Positions 48,854 through 58,304 of a stretch of DNA of 64,000 nucleotides are shown in pieces. Source of the stretch: Mycobacterium nebraskense (GTDB lineage: Bacteria; Actinomycetota; Actinomycetes; Mycobacteriales; Mycobacteriaceae); NCBI RefSeq assembly GCF_002102255.1, contig NZ_LQPH01000153.1, positions 93,276 to 157,275 on the forward strand. The letters are read 5' to 3'. The notes beneath the pieces were generated by a model, which ran no database searches, was not told where the DNA came from, and worked only from the letters and a program-made list of their open reading frames with translations. The number at the start of each line of letters is the position of its first letter. Positions within the stretch are counted from its first letter, which is position 1. The position numbers and the translations under genes were made by a program.

Positions 48854-50247
48854 GTGTCCCCGCGGTCGTCGTCGCCGCGCCGGCGTCGGGCAGCGGAAAA
48901 ACTACCGTCGCAACGGGTTTGATCGGCGCCCTGCGGCGCGCGCGTCACGCCGTGGCGCCGTTCAAGGTCGGCCCGGACTTCATCGACCCCGGTTACCACG
49001 GCCTGGCCGCCGGACGTCCCGGTCGCAATCTCGACCCGGTGCTGGTCGGCGAGAGCCTCGTCGGCCCGCTGTACGCCCACGGCGCCGCCGGCGCGGACAT
49101 CGCGGTGATCGAAGGGGTGATGGGGCTCTTCGACGGGCGGATCGGGCCCGCCGCGGCCGGCCCCGCGGAAGGCTCCACCGCCCACGTGGCCGGCCTGTTG
49201 AGTGCGCCGGTGATCCTGGTGGTCGACGCGCGCGGCCAGAGCCACAGCATCGCCGCACTGCTGCACGGCTTTTCGACATTCGATGCCGCGACGCGGGTGT
49301 GCGGCGTGATCCTCAACCGGGTCGGTTCGGCCCGGCACGAACACGTGCTGCGCCAGGCCTGCGAGCAGGCGGGCGTCGCGGTGCTGGGCGCCATTCCGCG
49401 CACCGCCGAATTGGAGCTCCCGACAAGGTATTTGGGTCTCGTCACCGCGGTGGAGTACGGGCGACGGGCGCGGCTCGCGGTCGAGGCGATGACCGAACTG
49501 GTCGCTCGTCACGTCGACCTGGATGCCGTCGCGGCGGTCGCCGCGAGCCGGACCGGCCCGGCGTGGGACCCGGTGACGGCGGTGGGGGAGACGCCCGGCG
49601 GGCGGGCCACCGTGGCGATGGCGGCGGGTAAGGCGTTCAGCTTCGCCTACGCCGAGCATGCCGAGCTGCTTCGGGCCGCCGGCGCCGATGTGGTCGAATT
49701 CGACCCGCTGGCCGACCCATTGCCGAACGGCACGGACGCGGTGCTGCTGCCCGGCGGCTTTCCCGAACAGTTCACCGCGGAGCTCTCGGCCAACGACGCG
49801 GTGCGCCGGCAGATCTACGAGCTGGCCGCCGCGGGCGCGCCGATACACGCCGAGTGCGCCGGTCTCATCTATCTGGCCACCGAACTCGACGGTCACCCGA
49901 TGTGCGGCGTGCTGGCCGGGTCGGCGCGGTTCACCCCGCACTTGACGTTGGCCTACCGCGACGCCGTCGCCGTGGCCGATTCACCGCTGTATTCCGCCGG
50001 GCAACGGGCGGTGGGGCATGAATTCCACCGGACCGCAGTCACTTTCACCGACAGATACCAGCCCGCGTGGATGTATCGGGGTGCCTCCGACGGTGCGGGG
50101 GACACCGTGCGGGACGGCGTCGTGCACGCCGGCGTGCATGCCTCGTACCTGCATACCCATCCGGCCGCGGCGCCGGCCGCGGTCGCGCGGTTCGTCACGC
50201 ACGCCGCCGCCCGGCGCACCGGCGGCCCCAACATCCACAGCCACTAG
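48850..50247 (+). CDS. cobB: Cobyrinic acid a,c-diamide synthase
   Basis: A 465-aa glutamine-dependent amidotransferase acting on the a and c carboxyls of hydrogenobyrinic or cobyrinic acid. The N-terminal ATPase domain has APASGSGKTTVATGLIGAL and FKVGPDFIDPGYH; the C-terminal glutaminase has the nucleophile Cys in IHAECAGLIYLA and the His in HASYLHTHPA. GTG at 48850 overlaps the cobO stop as GTGA. An open frame further upstream is the complement-frame of cobO and has no CobB similarity. Confidence 0.94.
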   Translation: MSVPAVVVAAPASGSGKTTVATGLIGALRRARHAVAPFKVGPDFIDPGYHGLAAGRPGRNLDPVLVGESLVGPLYAHGAAGADIAVIEGVMGLFDGRIGPAAAGPAEGSTAHVAGLLSAPVILVVDARGQSHSIAALLHGFSTFDAATRVCGVILNRVGSARHEHVLRQACEQAGVAVLGAIPRTAELELPTRYLGLVTAVEYGRRARLAVEAMTELVARHVDLDAVAAVAASRTGPAWDPVTAVGETPGGRATVAMAAGKAFSFAYAEHAELLRAAGADVVEFDPLADPLPNGTDAVLLPGGFPEQFTAELSANDAVRRQIYELAAAGAPIHAECAGLIYLATELDGHPMCGVLAGSARFTPHLTLAYRDAVAVADSPLYSAGQRAVGHEFHRTAVTFTDRYQPAWMYRGASDGAGDTVRDGVVHAGVHASYLHTHPAAAPAAVARFVTHAAARRTGGPNIHSH

Positions 50248-50256
50248 GCTTGCCGG

Positions 50257-51462
50257 GTGACCGAGAACGCCTACCTCGCTGGGCTGCGGCTGGCCGGCAA
50301 GAAGGTCGTCGTGGTCGGCGGCGGCACGGTCGCCCAGCGCCGGCTGCCCTTGCTCATCGCCAGCGGCGCGGACGTCCACGTCATCTCCCGCAGCGCCACC
50401 CGGTCGGTCGAGGCGATGAGCGGAATCACCTTGTCCCTGCGCGAATACCGCGACGGCGACCTCGACGGAGCCTGGTACGCGATCGCCGCCACCGACGACC
50501 CCGAGGTGAACGCCGCGGTGGTCGCCGAGGCCGACCGCCGGCACCTCTTCTGCGTCCGCGCCGACATCGCCGTGGAAGGGACCGCGGTGACACCCGCGTC
50601 CTTCGGCTACGAGGGGTTGTCGGTCGGGGTGCTGGCCGGTGGCGAGCACCGCCGATCCGCGGCGATCCGCTCGGCCATCCGGGAGGCGCTGCAAACCGGG
50701 GTCATCAACCTGGACAGCGCGGTGAGCTCCGACGTCGTGCGCGGCGGGGTGGCACTCGTCGGCGGCGGACCCGGCGACCCCGAACTGATCACGGTGCGCG
50801 GTCGCAGGCTGCTGGCCCATGCGGACGTCGTGGTCGCCGACCGGCTCGCGCCGCCGGAGCTGCTGGCCGAGCTGCCGCCGCACGTGGAGGTCATCGACGC
50901 CGCGAAGATCCCCTACGGCCGGGCGATGGCACAGGACGCGATCAACGACGTCATGATCGAACGCGCCCGGTCCGGAAAGTTCGTCGTCCGCCTCAAGGGC
51001 GGGGACCCGTTCGTCTTCGCCCGCGGCTACGAGGAAGTGCAAGCGTGCGTCGACGCCGGGATTCCGGTCACCGTGGTGCCGGGTGTGACAAGCGCCATAG
51101 GAGTGCCTGCCCTGGCCGGCGTTCCGGTCACGCATCGCGCCATAAACCACGAATTCGTGGTGGTCAGCGGCCATCTGGCGCCCGGACACCCCGAATCGTT
51201 AGTGAATTGGAATGCGCTGGCCGCATTGTCAGGGACCATCGTTTTGCTGATGGCCGTCGAACGCATCGAGCTTTTCGTCAATGCACTCATAAACGGTGGC
51301 CGACCTGCGGATACGCCGGTGCTGGTGGTTCAACATGGGACAACGGCGGCTCAGCAAACTTTGCGGGCCACACTTGCCGACACGCCCGAAAGAATCCGCG
51401 CCGAGGGCATCCGACCTCCCGCGATCATCGTGATCGGACCGGTGGCGGCTTTCGGGCTTTAA
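50257..51462 (+). CDS. cysG: Siroheme synthase/uroporphyrin-III C-methyltransferase fusion
   Basis: A 401-aa bifunctional enzyme. Residues 1-150 form a precorrin-2 dehydrogenase/ferrochelatase domain (KKVVVVGGGTVAQRRLPLL). Residues 160-401 form the SAM-dependent methyltransferase (VALVGGGPGDPELITVRG, VVVADRLAPPELL, RLKGGDPFVFARGYEE, VVPGVTSAIGVPALAGVPVTHR). It makes precorrin-2 for siroheme and cobalamin. GTG at 50257 is 10 bp after cobB. The tail (last 90 codons) has lower GC than neighbouring genes. Confidence 0.93.
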   Translation: MTENAYLAGLRLAGKKVVVVGGGTVAQRRLPLLIASGADVHVISRSATRSVEAMSGITLSLREYRDGDLDGAWYAIAATDDPEVNAAVVAEADRRHLFCVRADIAVEGTAVTPASFGYEGLSVGVLAGGEHRRSAAIRSAIREALQTGVINLDSAVSSDVVRGGVALVGGGPGDPELITVRGRRLLAHADVVVADRLAPPELLAELPPHVEVIDAAKIPYGRAMAQDAINDVMIERARSGKFVVRLKGGDPFVFARGYEEVQACVDAGIPVTVVPGVTSAIGVPALAGVPVTHRAINHEFVVVSGHLAPGHPESLVNWNALAALSGTIVLLMAVERIELFVNALINGGRPADTPVLVVQHGTTAAQQTLRATLADTPERIRAEGIRPPAIIVIGPVAAFGL

Positions 51463-51475
51463 ACGGTTCTTAAGA

Positions 51476-51484
51476 TTACTGTAA
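51476..51484. promoter_or_regulatory. TTAC-T-GTAA palindrome just before efpA
   Basis: A 9-bp palindrome in an AT-rich patch (TTAAGATTACTGTAAGG) 12 bp upstream of the efpA ATG, overlapping its likely RBS. It could be an operator, but the length is short and the binding factor is unknown. Confidence 0.25.
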
Positions 51485-51495
51485 GGTAACCCTTT

Positions 51496-53088
51496 ATGAC
51501 GGCTCTCAACGACAGTGAGCGCGCGGTGCGGAATTTCACGTCCGCGCGCCCCGATCGTCCGGCCCCGGTGCGCTCCACGCGCCCGGCGGAGACCGCCTCC
51601 ACTCGCACCAGCAAGTACTACCCGGCCTGGCTGCCTTCCCGTCGCTTCATCGCGGCCGTGATCGCCATCGGCGGTATGCAGTTGCTGGCGACGATGGACA
51701 GCACCGTCGCCATCGTCGCGCTTCCCAGGATCCAGAACGAGCTGAGCCTGTCCGACGCCGGGCGCAGCTGGGTGATCACCGCATACGTGCTCACCTTCGG
51801 CGGGCTGATGCTGCTGGGCGGCCGGCTCGGCGACACCATCGGGCGCAAACGCACCTTCATCGTCGGCGTCGCCCTGTTCACCATCTCCTCGGTGCTGTGC
51901 GCGGTGGCCTGGGACGAGGTGACCATGGTCATCGCGCGGCTGTCGCAGGGGGTGGGGTCCGCCATCGCCTCGCCGACGGGCCTGGCGCTGGTCGCGACCA
52001 CCTTCCCGAAGGGGCCCGCGCGTAACTTCGCGACAGCGGTGTTCGCCGCGATGACCGCCATCGGTTCGGTGATGGGCCTGGTGGTCGGCGGCGCGCTGAC
52101 CGAGGTGTCGTGGCGGCTGGCCTTCCTGGTGAACGTGCCGATCGGGCTGGTGATGATCTACCTGGCCCGCACCGCGCTGCGCGAGACCAACCGGGAGCGG
52201 ATGAAGCTCGACGCCACCGGGGCCATGCTGGCCACGCTGGCGTGCACCGCCGCCGTTTTTGCCTTTTCGATGGGGCCGGAAAAGGGCTGGGTTTCGCTCA
52301 CCACCATCGGCTCGGGCGTGGTCGCGATGGGCGCCGCTCTCGCCTTCATCATCGTGGAGCGCAGCGCCGAAAACCCCGTCGTCCCATTCGATCTGTTCCG
52401 CGACCGCAACCGGCTGGTCACCTTCGCCGCGATCTTCCTCGCCGGCGGACTCATGTTCAGCCTGACGGTGTGCATCGGCCTGTATGTGCAGGACATCCTC
52501 GGCTACAGCGCGCTGCGCGCGGGCGTCGGCTTCATCCCGTTCGTCATCGCGATGGGCATCGGCCTGGGCGTCTCCTCACAACTGGTGTCACGGTTTTCGC
52601 CCCGGGTGCTGACGATCGGCGGCGGCATTCTGCTGTTCTGGGCGATGCTCTACGGCTGGGCGTTCATGCACCGCGGCGTGCCCTACTTCCCCAACCTGAT
52701 GCTGCCCATCATCGTTGGCGGAATCGGCATCGGAATCTGCGTCGTCCCGCTGACGCTGGCAGCCATCGCCGGTGTCGGTTTCGATCAGATCGGTCCGGTG
52801 TCGGCGATCGCGCTGATGCTGCAGAGCCTCGGCGGCCCGCTGGTGCTGGCCGTCATCCAGGCCGTGATCACCTCACGCACGCTGTACATGGGCGGCATCA
52901 CCGGCCCGGTGAAGATCATGAACGACCTCCAGTTGCACGCGCTCGACCAGGGCTATACCTACGGCCTGCTGTGGGTGGCCGGAGTGGCCGTCTTTGTCGG
53001 CGCCGCGGCGCTGCTGATCGGCTACACGCCGGCGCAGGTGGCCCATGCGCAAGAGGTCAAGGAAGCGATCGACGCCGGCGAGTTGTAG
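51496..53088 (+). CDS. efpA: Major facilitator superfamily drug efflux pump EfpA
   Basis: A 530-aa transporter of the DHA2 (14-transmembrane) type. After a 50-residue Arg/Ser-rich cytoplasmic tail the membrane segments begin at FIAAVIAIGGMQLLATMDST. Motif A is LGGRLGDTIGRKRTF, and the family C motif is in MTAIGSVMGLVVGGALTE. It exports several drugs in M. tuberculosis and is induced by antibiotics. The length is the same as in M. tuberculosis. AAGGTAA precedes ATG. It follows cysG by 33 bp. Confidence 0.94.
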   Translation: MTALNDSERAVRNFTSARPDRPAPVRSTRPAETASTRTSKYYPAWLPSRRFIAAVIAIGGMQLLATMDSTVAIVALPRIQNELSLSDAGRSWVITAYVLTFGGLMLLGGRLGDTIGRKRTFIVGVALFTISSVLCAVAWDEVTMVIARLSQGVGSAIASPTGLALVATTFPKGPARNFATAVFAAMTAIGSVMGLVVGGALTEVSWRLAFLVNVPIGLVMIYLARTALRETNRERMKLDATGAMLATLACTAAVFAFSMGPEKGWVSLTTIGSGVVAMGAALAFIIVERSAENPVVPFDLFRDRNRLVTFAAIFLAGGLMFSLTVCIGLYVQDILGYSALRAGVGFIPFVIAMGIGLGVSSQLVSRFSPRVLTIGGGILLFWAMLYGWAFMHRGVPYFPNLMLPIIVGGIGIGICVVPLTLAAIAGVGFDQIGPVSAIALMLQSLGGPLVLAVIQAVITSRTLYMGGITGPVKIMNDLQLHALDQGYTYGLLWVAGVAVFVGAAALLIGYTPAQVAHAQEVKEAIDAGEL

Positions 53089-53095
53089 CTCGCCG
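53076..53095 (+). terminator. Hairpin straddling the efpA stop codon
   Basis: CGGCGAG-TTGTAG-CTCGCCG forms a 7-bp stem with the stop codon in the loop. It may be a weak terminator for efpA; there is no T run. Confidence 0.35.
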
Positions 53096-53229
53096 CCGGG
53101 TCGTCGACTGACGGCCGGTTCCAATCTCTTTGCGCCGGATTCGATAGCGCCGGTGATATCAGATCCGCGGAGCCTTGCATGGGTCCTCGGCTGCTCCGCG
53201 CCCACCCCCGACAGTTAGGCTGGCCCGCT

Positions 53230-54987
53230 GTGATCACCCGGATGTCCGAGCTGTTCTTGCGCACGTTGCGTGATGATCCCGCTGACGCCGAAGTGCCCAG
53301 CCACAAACTTCTGATCCGTGCGGGCTACATCCGGCCCGTCGCGCCCGGGCTGTACAGCTGGCTGCCGCTCGGCTTGCGGGTGCTGCGCAGGATCGAACGC
53401 ATCGTCCGCGAGGAGATGAACGCGATCGGCGGGCAGGAGATTCTGTTTCCCGCCCTGCTGCCGCGCGCGCCGTACGAGACGACGAACCGGTGGACCGAAT
53501 ACGGCGACGGCGTGTTCCGGCTCAAGGACCGCCGCGGCAACGACTACCTACTGGGGCCAACGCACGAAGAGCTGTTCACGCTGACTGTCAAGGGTGAATA
53601 CAACTCCTACAAAGACTTTCCGGTGTTGCTCTACCAGATCCAGAACAAATACCGCGACGAGGCCCGGCCGCGCGCGGGGATCCTACGGGTGCGTGAGTTC
53701 CTGATGAAGGACTCCTACTCCTTCGACATCGACGACGCCGGGCTCAAGGCCGCCTACCACGCGCATCGGGAGGCCTACCAGCGCATCTTCAATCGGCTGC
53801 AGGTGCGCTACGTGATCGTGTCCGCGGTATCGGGAGCGATGGGCGGCAGCGCCTCCGAGGAGTTCCTGGCCGAAAGCCCGGTCGGCGAAGATACCTTCGT
53901 GCGCTGCCTGGAGTCCGGGTATGCGGCCAACGTCGAGGCCGTCGTCACCGCCCGTCCGGAGGCGCCGCCCGCGGAGGTCGTGGCCGGGCTGCCCGAGGCG
54001 GTGGTCCACGACACCGGTGACACCCCGACCATCGCCACCCTGGTGGACTGGGCCAACACGGCGGACCTCGGCCGCACCGTCACCGCGGCCGACACGCTGA
54101 AGAACGTGTTGCTCAAGGTGCGCCAGCCCGGTGGGGAGTGGGAACTGCTGGCCGTCGGGCTACCGGGCGACCGCGAGGTCGACGACAAGAGGCTCGGCGC
54201 GGCGCTGGATCCGGCCGACTACGCGCTGCTCGACGACGCCGACTTCGCCAGATACCCGTTCTTGGTGAAGGGTTATATCGGTCCGAAAGCGCTGCAGGAC
54301 AACGGCGTTCGCTACCTCGTCGACCCGCGGGTGGTGGACGGGACCAGCTGGATCACCGGGGCGGACCAGCCCGGCCGGCACGTCGTCGGCCTGGTGGCCG
54401 GCCGGGATTTCACCGCCGACGGCACCATCGAGGCCGCCGAGGTGCGAGACGGCGATCCGTCCCCCGACGGCGCCGGCCCGCTGGTAGCGGCGCGGGGGAT
54501 CGAGGTCGCGCACATCTTCCAGCTCGGCCGCAAATACACCGACGCCTTCACGGCCGACGTGCTCGGTGAAGACGGCAAGCCGGTGCGGCTGACCATGGGG
54601 TCCTACGGCCTCGGGGTGTCGCGGATGGTGGCGGTGATCGCCGAGCAGCACCATGACGAGCTGGGCCTGCGCTGGCCGGCGTCGGTCGCGCCGTTCGACG
54701 TCCACCTGGTGATCGCCAACAAGGACGCCGACGCCCGCACCGGAGCCACCACGCTAGCCGCCGACCTGGACCGGCTGGGCGTCGAGGTGCTGCTCGACGA
54801 CCGCCAGGCATCCCCGGGAGTCAAGTTCAAGGACGCCGAATTGCTGGGCGTGCCATGGATTCTGGTGGTGGGGCGCGGCTGGGGCAACGGAGTGGTCGAG
54901 CTGCGCGACCGCTTCAGCGGACAGACGCGCGAGCTGGCCATCGGCGCGTCACTCGCCACCGACGTCGCGGCCGCCCTGGCCGGGTAG
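53230..54987 (+). CDS. proS: Prolyl-tRNA synthetase
   Basis: A 585-aa class II synthetase charging tRNA-Pro. Motif 1 is in RIERIVREEMNAIGGQEILFPALLP, motif 2 in KYRDEARPRAGILRVREFLMKDSYSF, and motif 3 in LTMGSYGLGVSRMVAVI; the insertion between motifs 2 and 3 (about residues 225-390) is the bacterial-type INS editing domain. The anticodon domain starts VAPFDVHLVIANKD. GTG at 53230 gives the start VITRMSELFLRTLRDDPADAE, the same as the M. tuberculosis enzyme, and a near-equal length. Confidence 0.95.
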   Translation: MITRMSELFLRTLRDDPADAEVPSHKLLIRAGYIRPVAPGLYSWLPLGLRVLRRIERIVREEMNAIGGQEILFPALLPRAPYETTNRWTEYGDGVFRLKDRRGNDYLLGPTHEELFTLTVKGEYNSYKDFPVLLYQIQNKYRDEARPRAGILRVREFLMKDSYSFDIDDAGLKAAYHAHREAYQRIFNRLQVRYVIVSAVSGAMGGSASEEFLAESPVGEDTFVRCLESGYAANVEAVVTARPEAPPAEVVAGLPEAVVHDTGDTPTIATLVDWANTADLGRTVTAADTLKNVLLKVRQPGGEWELLAVGLPGDREVDDKRLGAALDPADYALLDDADFARYPFLVKGYIGPKALQDNGVRYLVDPRVVDGTSWITGADQPGRHVVGLVAGRDFTADGTIEAAEVRDGDPSPDGAGPLVAARGIEVAHIFQLGRKYTDAFTADVLGEDGKPVRLTMGSYGLGVSRMVAVIAEQHHDELGLRWPASVAPFDVHLVIANKDADARTGATTLAADLDRLGVEVLLDDRQASPGVKFKDAELLGVPWILVVGRGWGNGVVELRDRFSGQTRELAIGASLATDVAAALAG

Positions 54988-55007
54988 CGGCGAAAGGCGT
55001 TGCGGCG

Positions 55008-55454
55008 TTAGTCGTTTCCGCCCGGAAAGCTCGTCGTGATGGGCCAGGCGCCCAGCACCCGGTTCCATCGGGCGGCCATCACGGCGCTCTGCGTCAGGGC
55101 CGTCGAAGCGAACGCACGGTCGTCGGCCGTCTCGGCGTGCTCGATCACCACGCGCCAGGCCGAGGCGCCGTCGTTCTCCATCCGCGCCGCCAGGCGCGCC
55201 GCATCCGCCGCGCTGCCCACCAGCATCGGCAACTGGTAGCCGGCGGCCGCGACCGGCGCGTTGACCTTGCGGGCGGTCAGCATTGCGATCACGTCGTCGC
55301 GGCGTTGGCGGTGCTGCGCCAAAGCTTCCACCACCAGGCCGTTCACGCTGGGCGGCGACAGCGCCGAGACCATGCCGTAGCCGTAGATCGTCGAGTGTTC
55401 GATGGCCAGCGCGTCGCACAGCGCCGCGTTGTCGGCGTCCTTGCCGGAGCTCAT
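55008..55454 (-). CDS. Ferritin-like DUF4439 protein (Rv2844-like)
   Basis: A 148-aa helical protein of the ferritin-like DUF4439 family. The helical pattern includes ALCDALAIEHSTIYGYGMVSAL (Glu and His as potential metal ligands), VVEALAQHRQRRDDVIAML and VVIEHAETADDRAFASTAL. Metal binding is unproven. It overlaps the upstream lipoprotein-like gene by 4 bp (ATGA), and both are divergent from rimP. Rv2844 holds the same place in M. tuberculosis. Confidence 0.78.
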   Translation of the reverse strand: MSSGKDADNAALCDALAIEHSTIYGYGMVSALSPPSVNGLVVEALAQHRQRRDDVIAMLTARKVNAPVAAAGYQLPMLVGSAADAARLAARMENDGASAWRVVIEHAETADDRAFASTALTQSAVMAARWNRVLGAWPITTSFPGGND

Positions 55455-55993
55455 ATCGACGGCCCCCCGGGTACCAGGGCGACCGTGTAGGAGGCCGTGC
55501 AGGACGCGATGATCGAGGCGAGCAACCCCGCCCGGTAGCCCGATTCGCCCGCTACCAGGCGGCTGGCGCTGTCCGCCGAAGCGCGTAGCGCGTTGATGAC
55601 ATCGGACACCGGCGGTGGGGGCGGCGGCGGCCCCGCTGGTTCGGCCGGGCTTGGGGCAGCGCTTGTCGTCTCGCTTGTCGACGAAGTGGTGATCTTGCCG
55701 GCGGCCCGCGAGATCTCGGTGGACAGGGCCCGGGCGTGCGCGGCGCGTTGACTCGCGACCACCGTCAGCGCGGCGGCGATCTGCGGGGGATTGCCGACGG
55801 CCGCCGCGGCGGCACCGGCCAGCGCGCTGTCCTTGCGCGCCTGGTCCAACGGACCCAGCAGTTCTTCGACGGCCGGGGGCTTGGGCGGGGACTCGCCGCA
55901 GGCGGAGGCGACCACCCCGAGCGCAGCCAGAGCCGCACCGCCGGCGAGCACACCCCGCCGGTTGACGACGGGATCTGCGCTAGACACAAACAC
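55451..55993 (-). CDS. Probable exported lipoprotein (Rv2843-like)
   Basis: A 180-aa exported protein. The N-terminus has a twin-arginine-type motif NRRGVLAGGAALAAL and a lipobox ending VVASAC-GESPP. The mature part has two helical regions separated by a low-complexity Ser/Thr/Pro spacer (about residues 100-128). It shares a helical pattern with the ferritin-like neighbour and may be a membrane-attached partner. ATG at 55993 starts the frame; the function is unknown. Confidence 0.75.
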   Translation of the reverse strand: MFVSSADPVVNRRGVLAGGAALAALGVVASACGESPPKPPAVEELLGPLDQARKDSALAGAAAAAVGNPPQIAAALTVVASQRAAHARALSTEISRAAGKITTSSTSETTSAAPSPAEPAGPPPPPPPVSDVINALRASADSASRLVAGESGYRAGLLASIIASCTASYTVALVPGGPSI

Positions 55994-56191
55994 ATCCTGC
56001 CATCGCTTCGAAGGTGGACAGGAAGCCAGGACTCGATCCCGCCGTCAGACGCGATTCCTGGCGTATCGTTGATAGCTGCTCTCGCGGAACGGCAAGCGTT
56101 CGCGTTCCGCCGGGACACTGGAGCCGCCCGCAAGCCAACGGGGCGGCGACGCCCTCCAGCTGACCGGACAACTCAAGATGAGGAGCTCGCC

Positions 56192-56719
56192 GTGACCACC
56201 GGGCTACCTTCGCAGACGCAGGTGATCGAGCTACTCGGCGGTGAGTTCGCGCGCGCGGGATATGAAATCGAAGACGTGGTCATCGACTCCCGGACGCGCC
56301 CGCCGCGGATCATGGTGATCGCCGACGGTGACAAGGCCCTCGACCTGGACACCATAGCGACGCTGTCGCGCTCGGCGTCGGCTTTGCTGGACGGCCTCGA
56401 CGACGTCCAGGATCGCTACGTGCTCGAGGTGAGTTCGCCGGGTGTGGACCGCCCGCTGACCAGTGAAAAGCATTTCCGTCGCGCCCGCGGCCGCAAGGTC
56501 GACGTCGTCCTCGCGGATGGTTCGCGGCTGACCGGTCGCGTCGGCGAGACGCACTATCACGGCGTAGCGCTGGTGGTCCGCGAAGGCCGTGACTACCGGC
56601 TGCGCGAGATCCCGCTCGCCGATATTGCCAAAGCCGTTGTCCAGGTGGAGTTTTCGCCCCCAGCCCAAGCGGAGTTGGACCTGGCTGGCCAGGCCGACAG
56701 GACGGAGGCCGGAGCATGA
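56192..56719 (+). CDS. rimP: Ribosome maturation factor RimP
   Basis: A 175-aa factor for 30S subunit maturation. It has the YhbC N-terminal domain (FARAGYEIEDVVIDSRTRPPR) and LEVSSPGVDRPLTSEKHFRRA at the domain junction, and a C-terminal SH3-like domain (GSRLTGRVGETHYHGVALVV). GTG at 56192 follows AGGAG. It starts the rimP-nusA-ylxR-infB-rbfA-nrnA operon and overlaps nusA by 4 bp. Confidence 0.93.
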   Translation: MTTGLPSQTQVIELLGGEFARAGYEIEDVVIDSRTRPPRIMVIADGDKALDLDTIATLSRSASALLDGLDDVQDRYVLEVSSPGVDRPLTSEKHFRRARGRKVDVVLADGSRLTGRVGETHYHGVALVVREGRDYRLREIPLADIAKAVVQVEFSPPAQAELDLAGQADRTEAGA

Positions 56720-57771
56720 ACATCGACATGGCCGCGCTGCACGCCATCGAGGTGGATCGGGGCATCTCGGTCAACGAGCTGCTCGAGACCATCAAGTCGG
56801 CGCTGCTCACCGCCTACCGGCACACCGAGGGCCACCAGAACGACGCGCGCATCGAGATCGACCGCAAGACCGGTGTCGTTGCCGTCGTCGCCCGCGAGAC
56901 CGACGACGACGGCAATGTCATCAGTGAATGGGACGACACTCCCGAGGGTTTCGGCCGCATCGCCGCGACCACCGCGCGTCAGGTCATGCTGCAGCGGTTC
57001 CGGGACGCGGAGAACGAGCGCACCTACGGCGAGTTCTCCACCCGCGAGGGCGAGATCGTCGCGGGCGTCATCCAGCGGGACAGCCGCGCCAACGCCCGCG
57101 GCCTGGTCGTGGTCCGGATGGGCTCCGAGACCAAAGCTTCCGAAGGCGTGATCCCGGCGGCCGAACAGGTCCCCGGCGAAAGCTACGAACACGGCAACCG
57201 GGTGCGGTGCTATGTGATCGGCGTGACCCGCGGATCCCGGGAGCCGCTGATCACGCTGTCCCGTACGCATCCCAACCTGGTCCGAAAGCTGTTCTCCTTG
57301 GAAGTCCCCGAGATCGCCGACGGGTCGGTCGAAATCGTGGCGGTGGCCCGGGAGGCCGGCCATCGCTCCAAGATCGCGGTGAAATCCAACGTCCCCGGCC
57401 TGAACGCGAAAGGGGCCTGCATCGGACCGATGGGCCAGCGGGTCCGCAACGTGATGAGCGAGCTCTCCGGGGAGAAGATCGACATCATCGACTACGACGA
57501 AGACCCGTCCCGCTTCGTCGCCAACGCGTTGTCGCCGGCCAAGGTGGTCTCCGTGTCGATCATCGACCCGAACGCCCGGGCCGCCCGCGTGGTGGTGCCC
57601 GATTTCCAGCTGTCCCTGGCCATCGGCAAGGAGGGCCAGAACGCGCGGTTGGCCGCCCGGCTCACCGGGTGGCGCATCGACATCCGCGGCGATACGCCGG
57701 GTGGATCCGAGGCGCATTCGGAGGGGCACCCCGAACACGGCGCCACCCATTCGGTGGCGCACGACCGCTAG
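56716..57771 (+). CDS. nusA: Transcription termination/antitermination factor NusA
   Basis: A 351-aa factor that binds RNA polymerase and modulates pausing, termination and rRNA antitermination. Domains in order: NusA N-terminal (MAALHAIEVDRGISVNELLE), S1 (IVAGVIQRDSRANARGLVVV), KH1 and KH2 (KIAVKSNVPGLNAKGACIG, then LAIGKEGQNARLAARLTGW). It lacks the C-terminal acidic repeats of E. coli NusA, as is normal in actinobacteria. ATG at 56716 overlaps the rimP stop. Confidence 0.94.
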   Translation: MNIDMAALHAIEVDRGISVNELLETIKSALLTAYRHTEGHQNDARIEIDRKTGVVAVVARETDDDGNVISEWDDTPEGFGRIAATTARQVMLQRFRDAENERTYGEFSTREGEIVAGVIQRDSRANARGLVVVRMGSETKASEGVIPAAEQVPGESYEHGNRVRCYVIGVTRGSREPLITLSRTHPNLVRKLFSLEVPEIADGSVEIVAVAREAGHRSKIAVKSNVPGLNAKGACIGPMGQRVRNVMSELSGEKIDIIDYDEDPSRFVANALSPAKVVSVSIIDPNARAARVVVPDFQLSLAIGKEGQNARLAARLTGWRIDIRGDTPGGSEAHSEGHPEHGATHSVAHDR

Positions 57772-57865
57772 CGCGGCGACCTGGCCGGACGGCGCGGCCG
57801 CGGGGAAGAGCGGCCCGCACCGTCGGGCGGTTCTGACCATCGGGTAAGTGACGCTAGACTGAGCC

Positions 57866-58240
57866 GTGATCCAGCGTGAGCCTTCGGCCCCCGATACCAG
57901 AAGGGCGCACAAACGTGTGGACGGACCAGTCCGGACGTGTGTCGGGTGCCGGAAGCGAGAGTTGGCCGTCGAACTGCTTCGCGTAGTGGCTGTGTCGGAC
58001 GGGAACGGCGAATATGCCGTGATCGTTGACACCAGGAGTAGCCTGCCGGGGCGGGGTGCATGGCTGCATCCCGTGCCGCGGTGCGTACAACAGGCGATTC
58101 GGCGGCGGGCTTTCACCAGAGCGCTGCGCATCGAACGTCCACCGGACACATCCGCGCTGGTCGAGCACGTGGAAGCGCTCGACTTGCCCGGCAACAGAAC
58201 AGGTAGCAAAGAACATGAGCACACCGTGAAGTCCCGATGA
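57866..58240 (+). CDS. ylxR: YlxR-family RNA-binding protein (DUF448)
   Basis: A 124-aa protein between nusA and infB. The N-terminal YlxR fold contains PVRTCVGCRKRELAVELLRVV and SLPGRGAWLHPVPRCVQQAIRRRAFTRALR, split here by family order. YlxR is linked to RNA and nucleoid binding and to rnpB regulation in other bacteria. GTG at 57866 is likely; an ATG is not available. It is 94 bp after nusA and 64 bp before infB. Confidence 0.88.
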   Translation: MIQREPSAPDTRRAHKRVDGPVRTCVGCRKRELAVELLRVVAVSDGNGEYAVIVDTRSSLPGRGAWLHPVPRCVQQAIRRRAFTRALRIERPPDTSALVEHVEALDLPGNRTGSKEHEHTVKSR

Positions 58241-58304
58241 CCATGCGTCATAGCTAAACCCGAGGCGCGGCCCCACGACTGTCGCCTCTTAGACAGGAGA
58301 TGTA

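Noticed and set aside
53179..53229. N-terminal extension of ProS
   Set aside because: The 17 additional residues are not in the M. tuberculosis enzyme, and GTG at 53230 reproduces its start.
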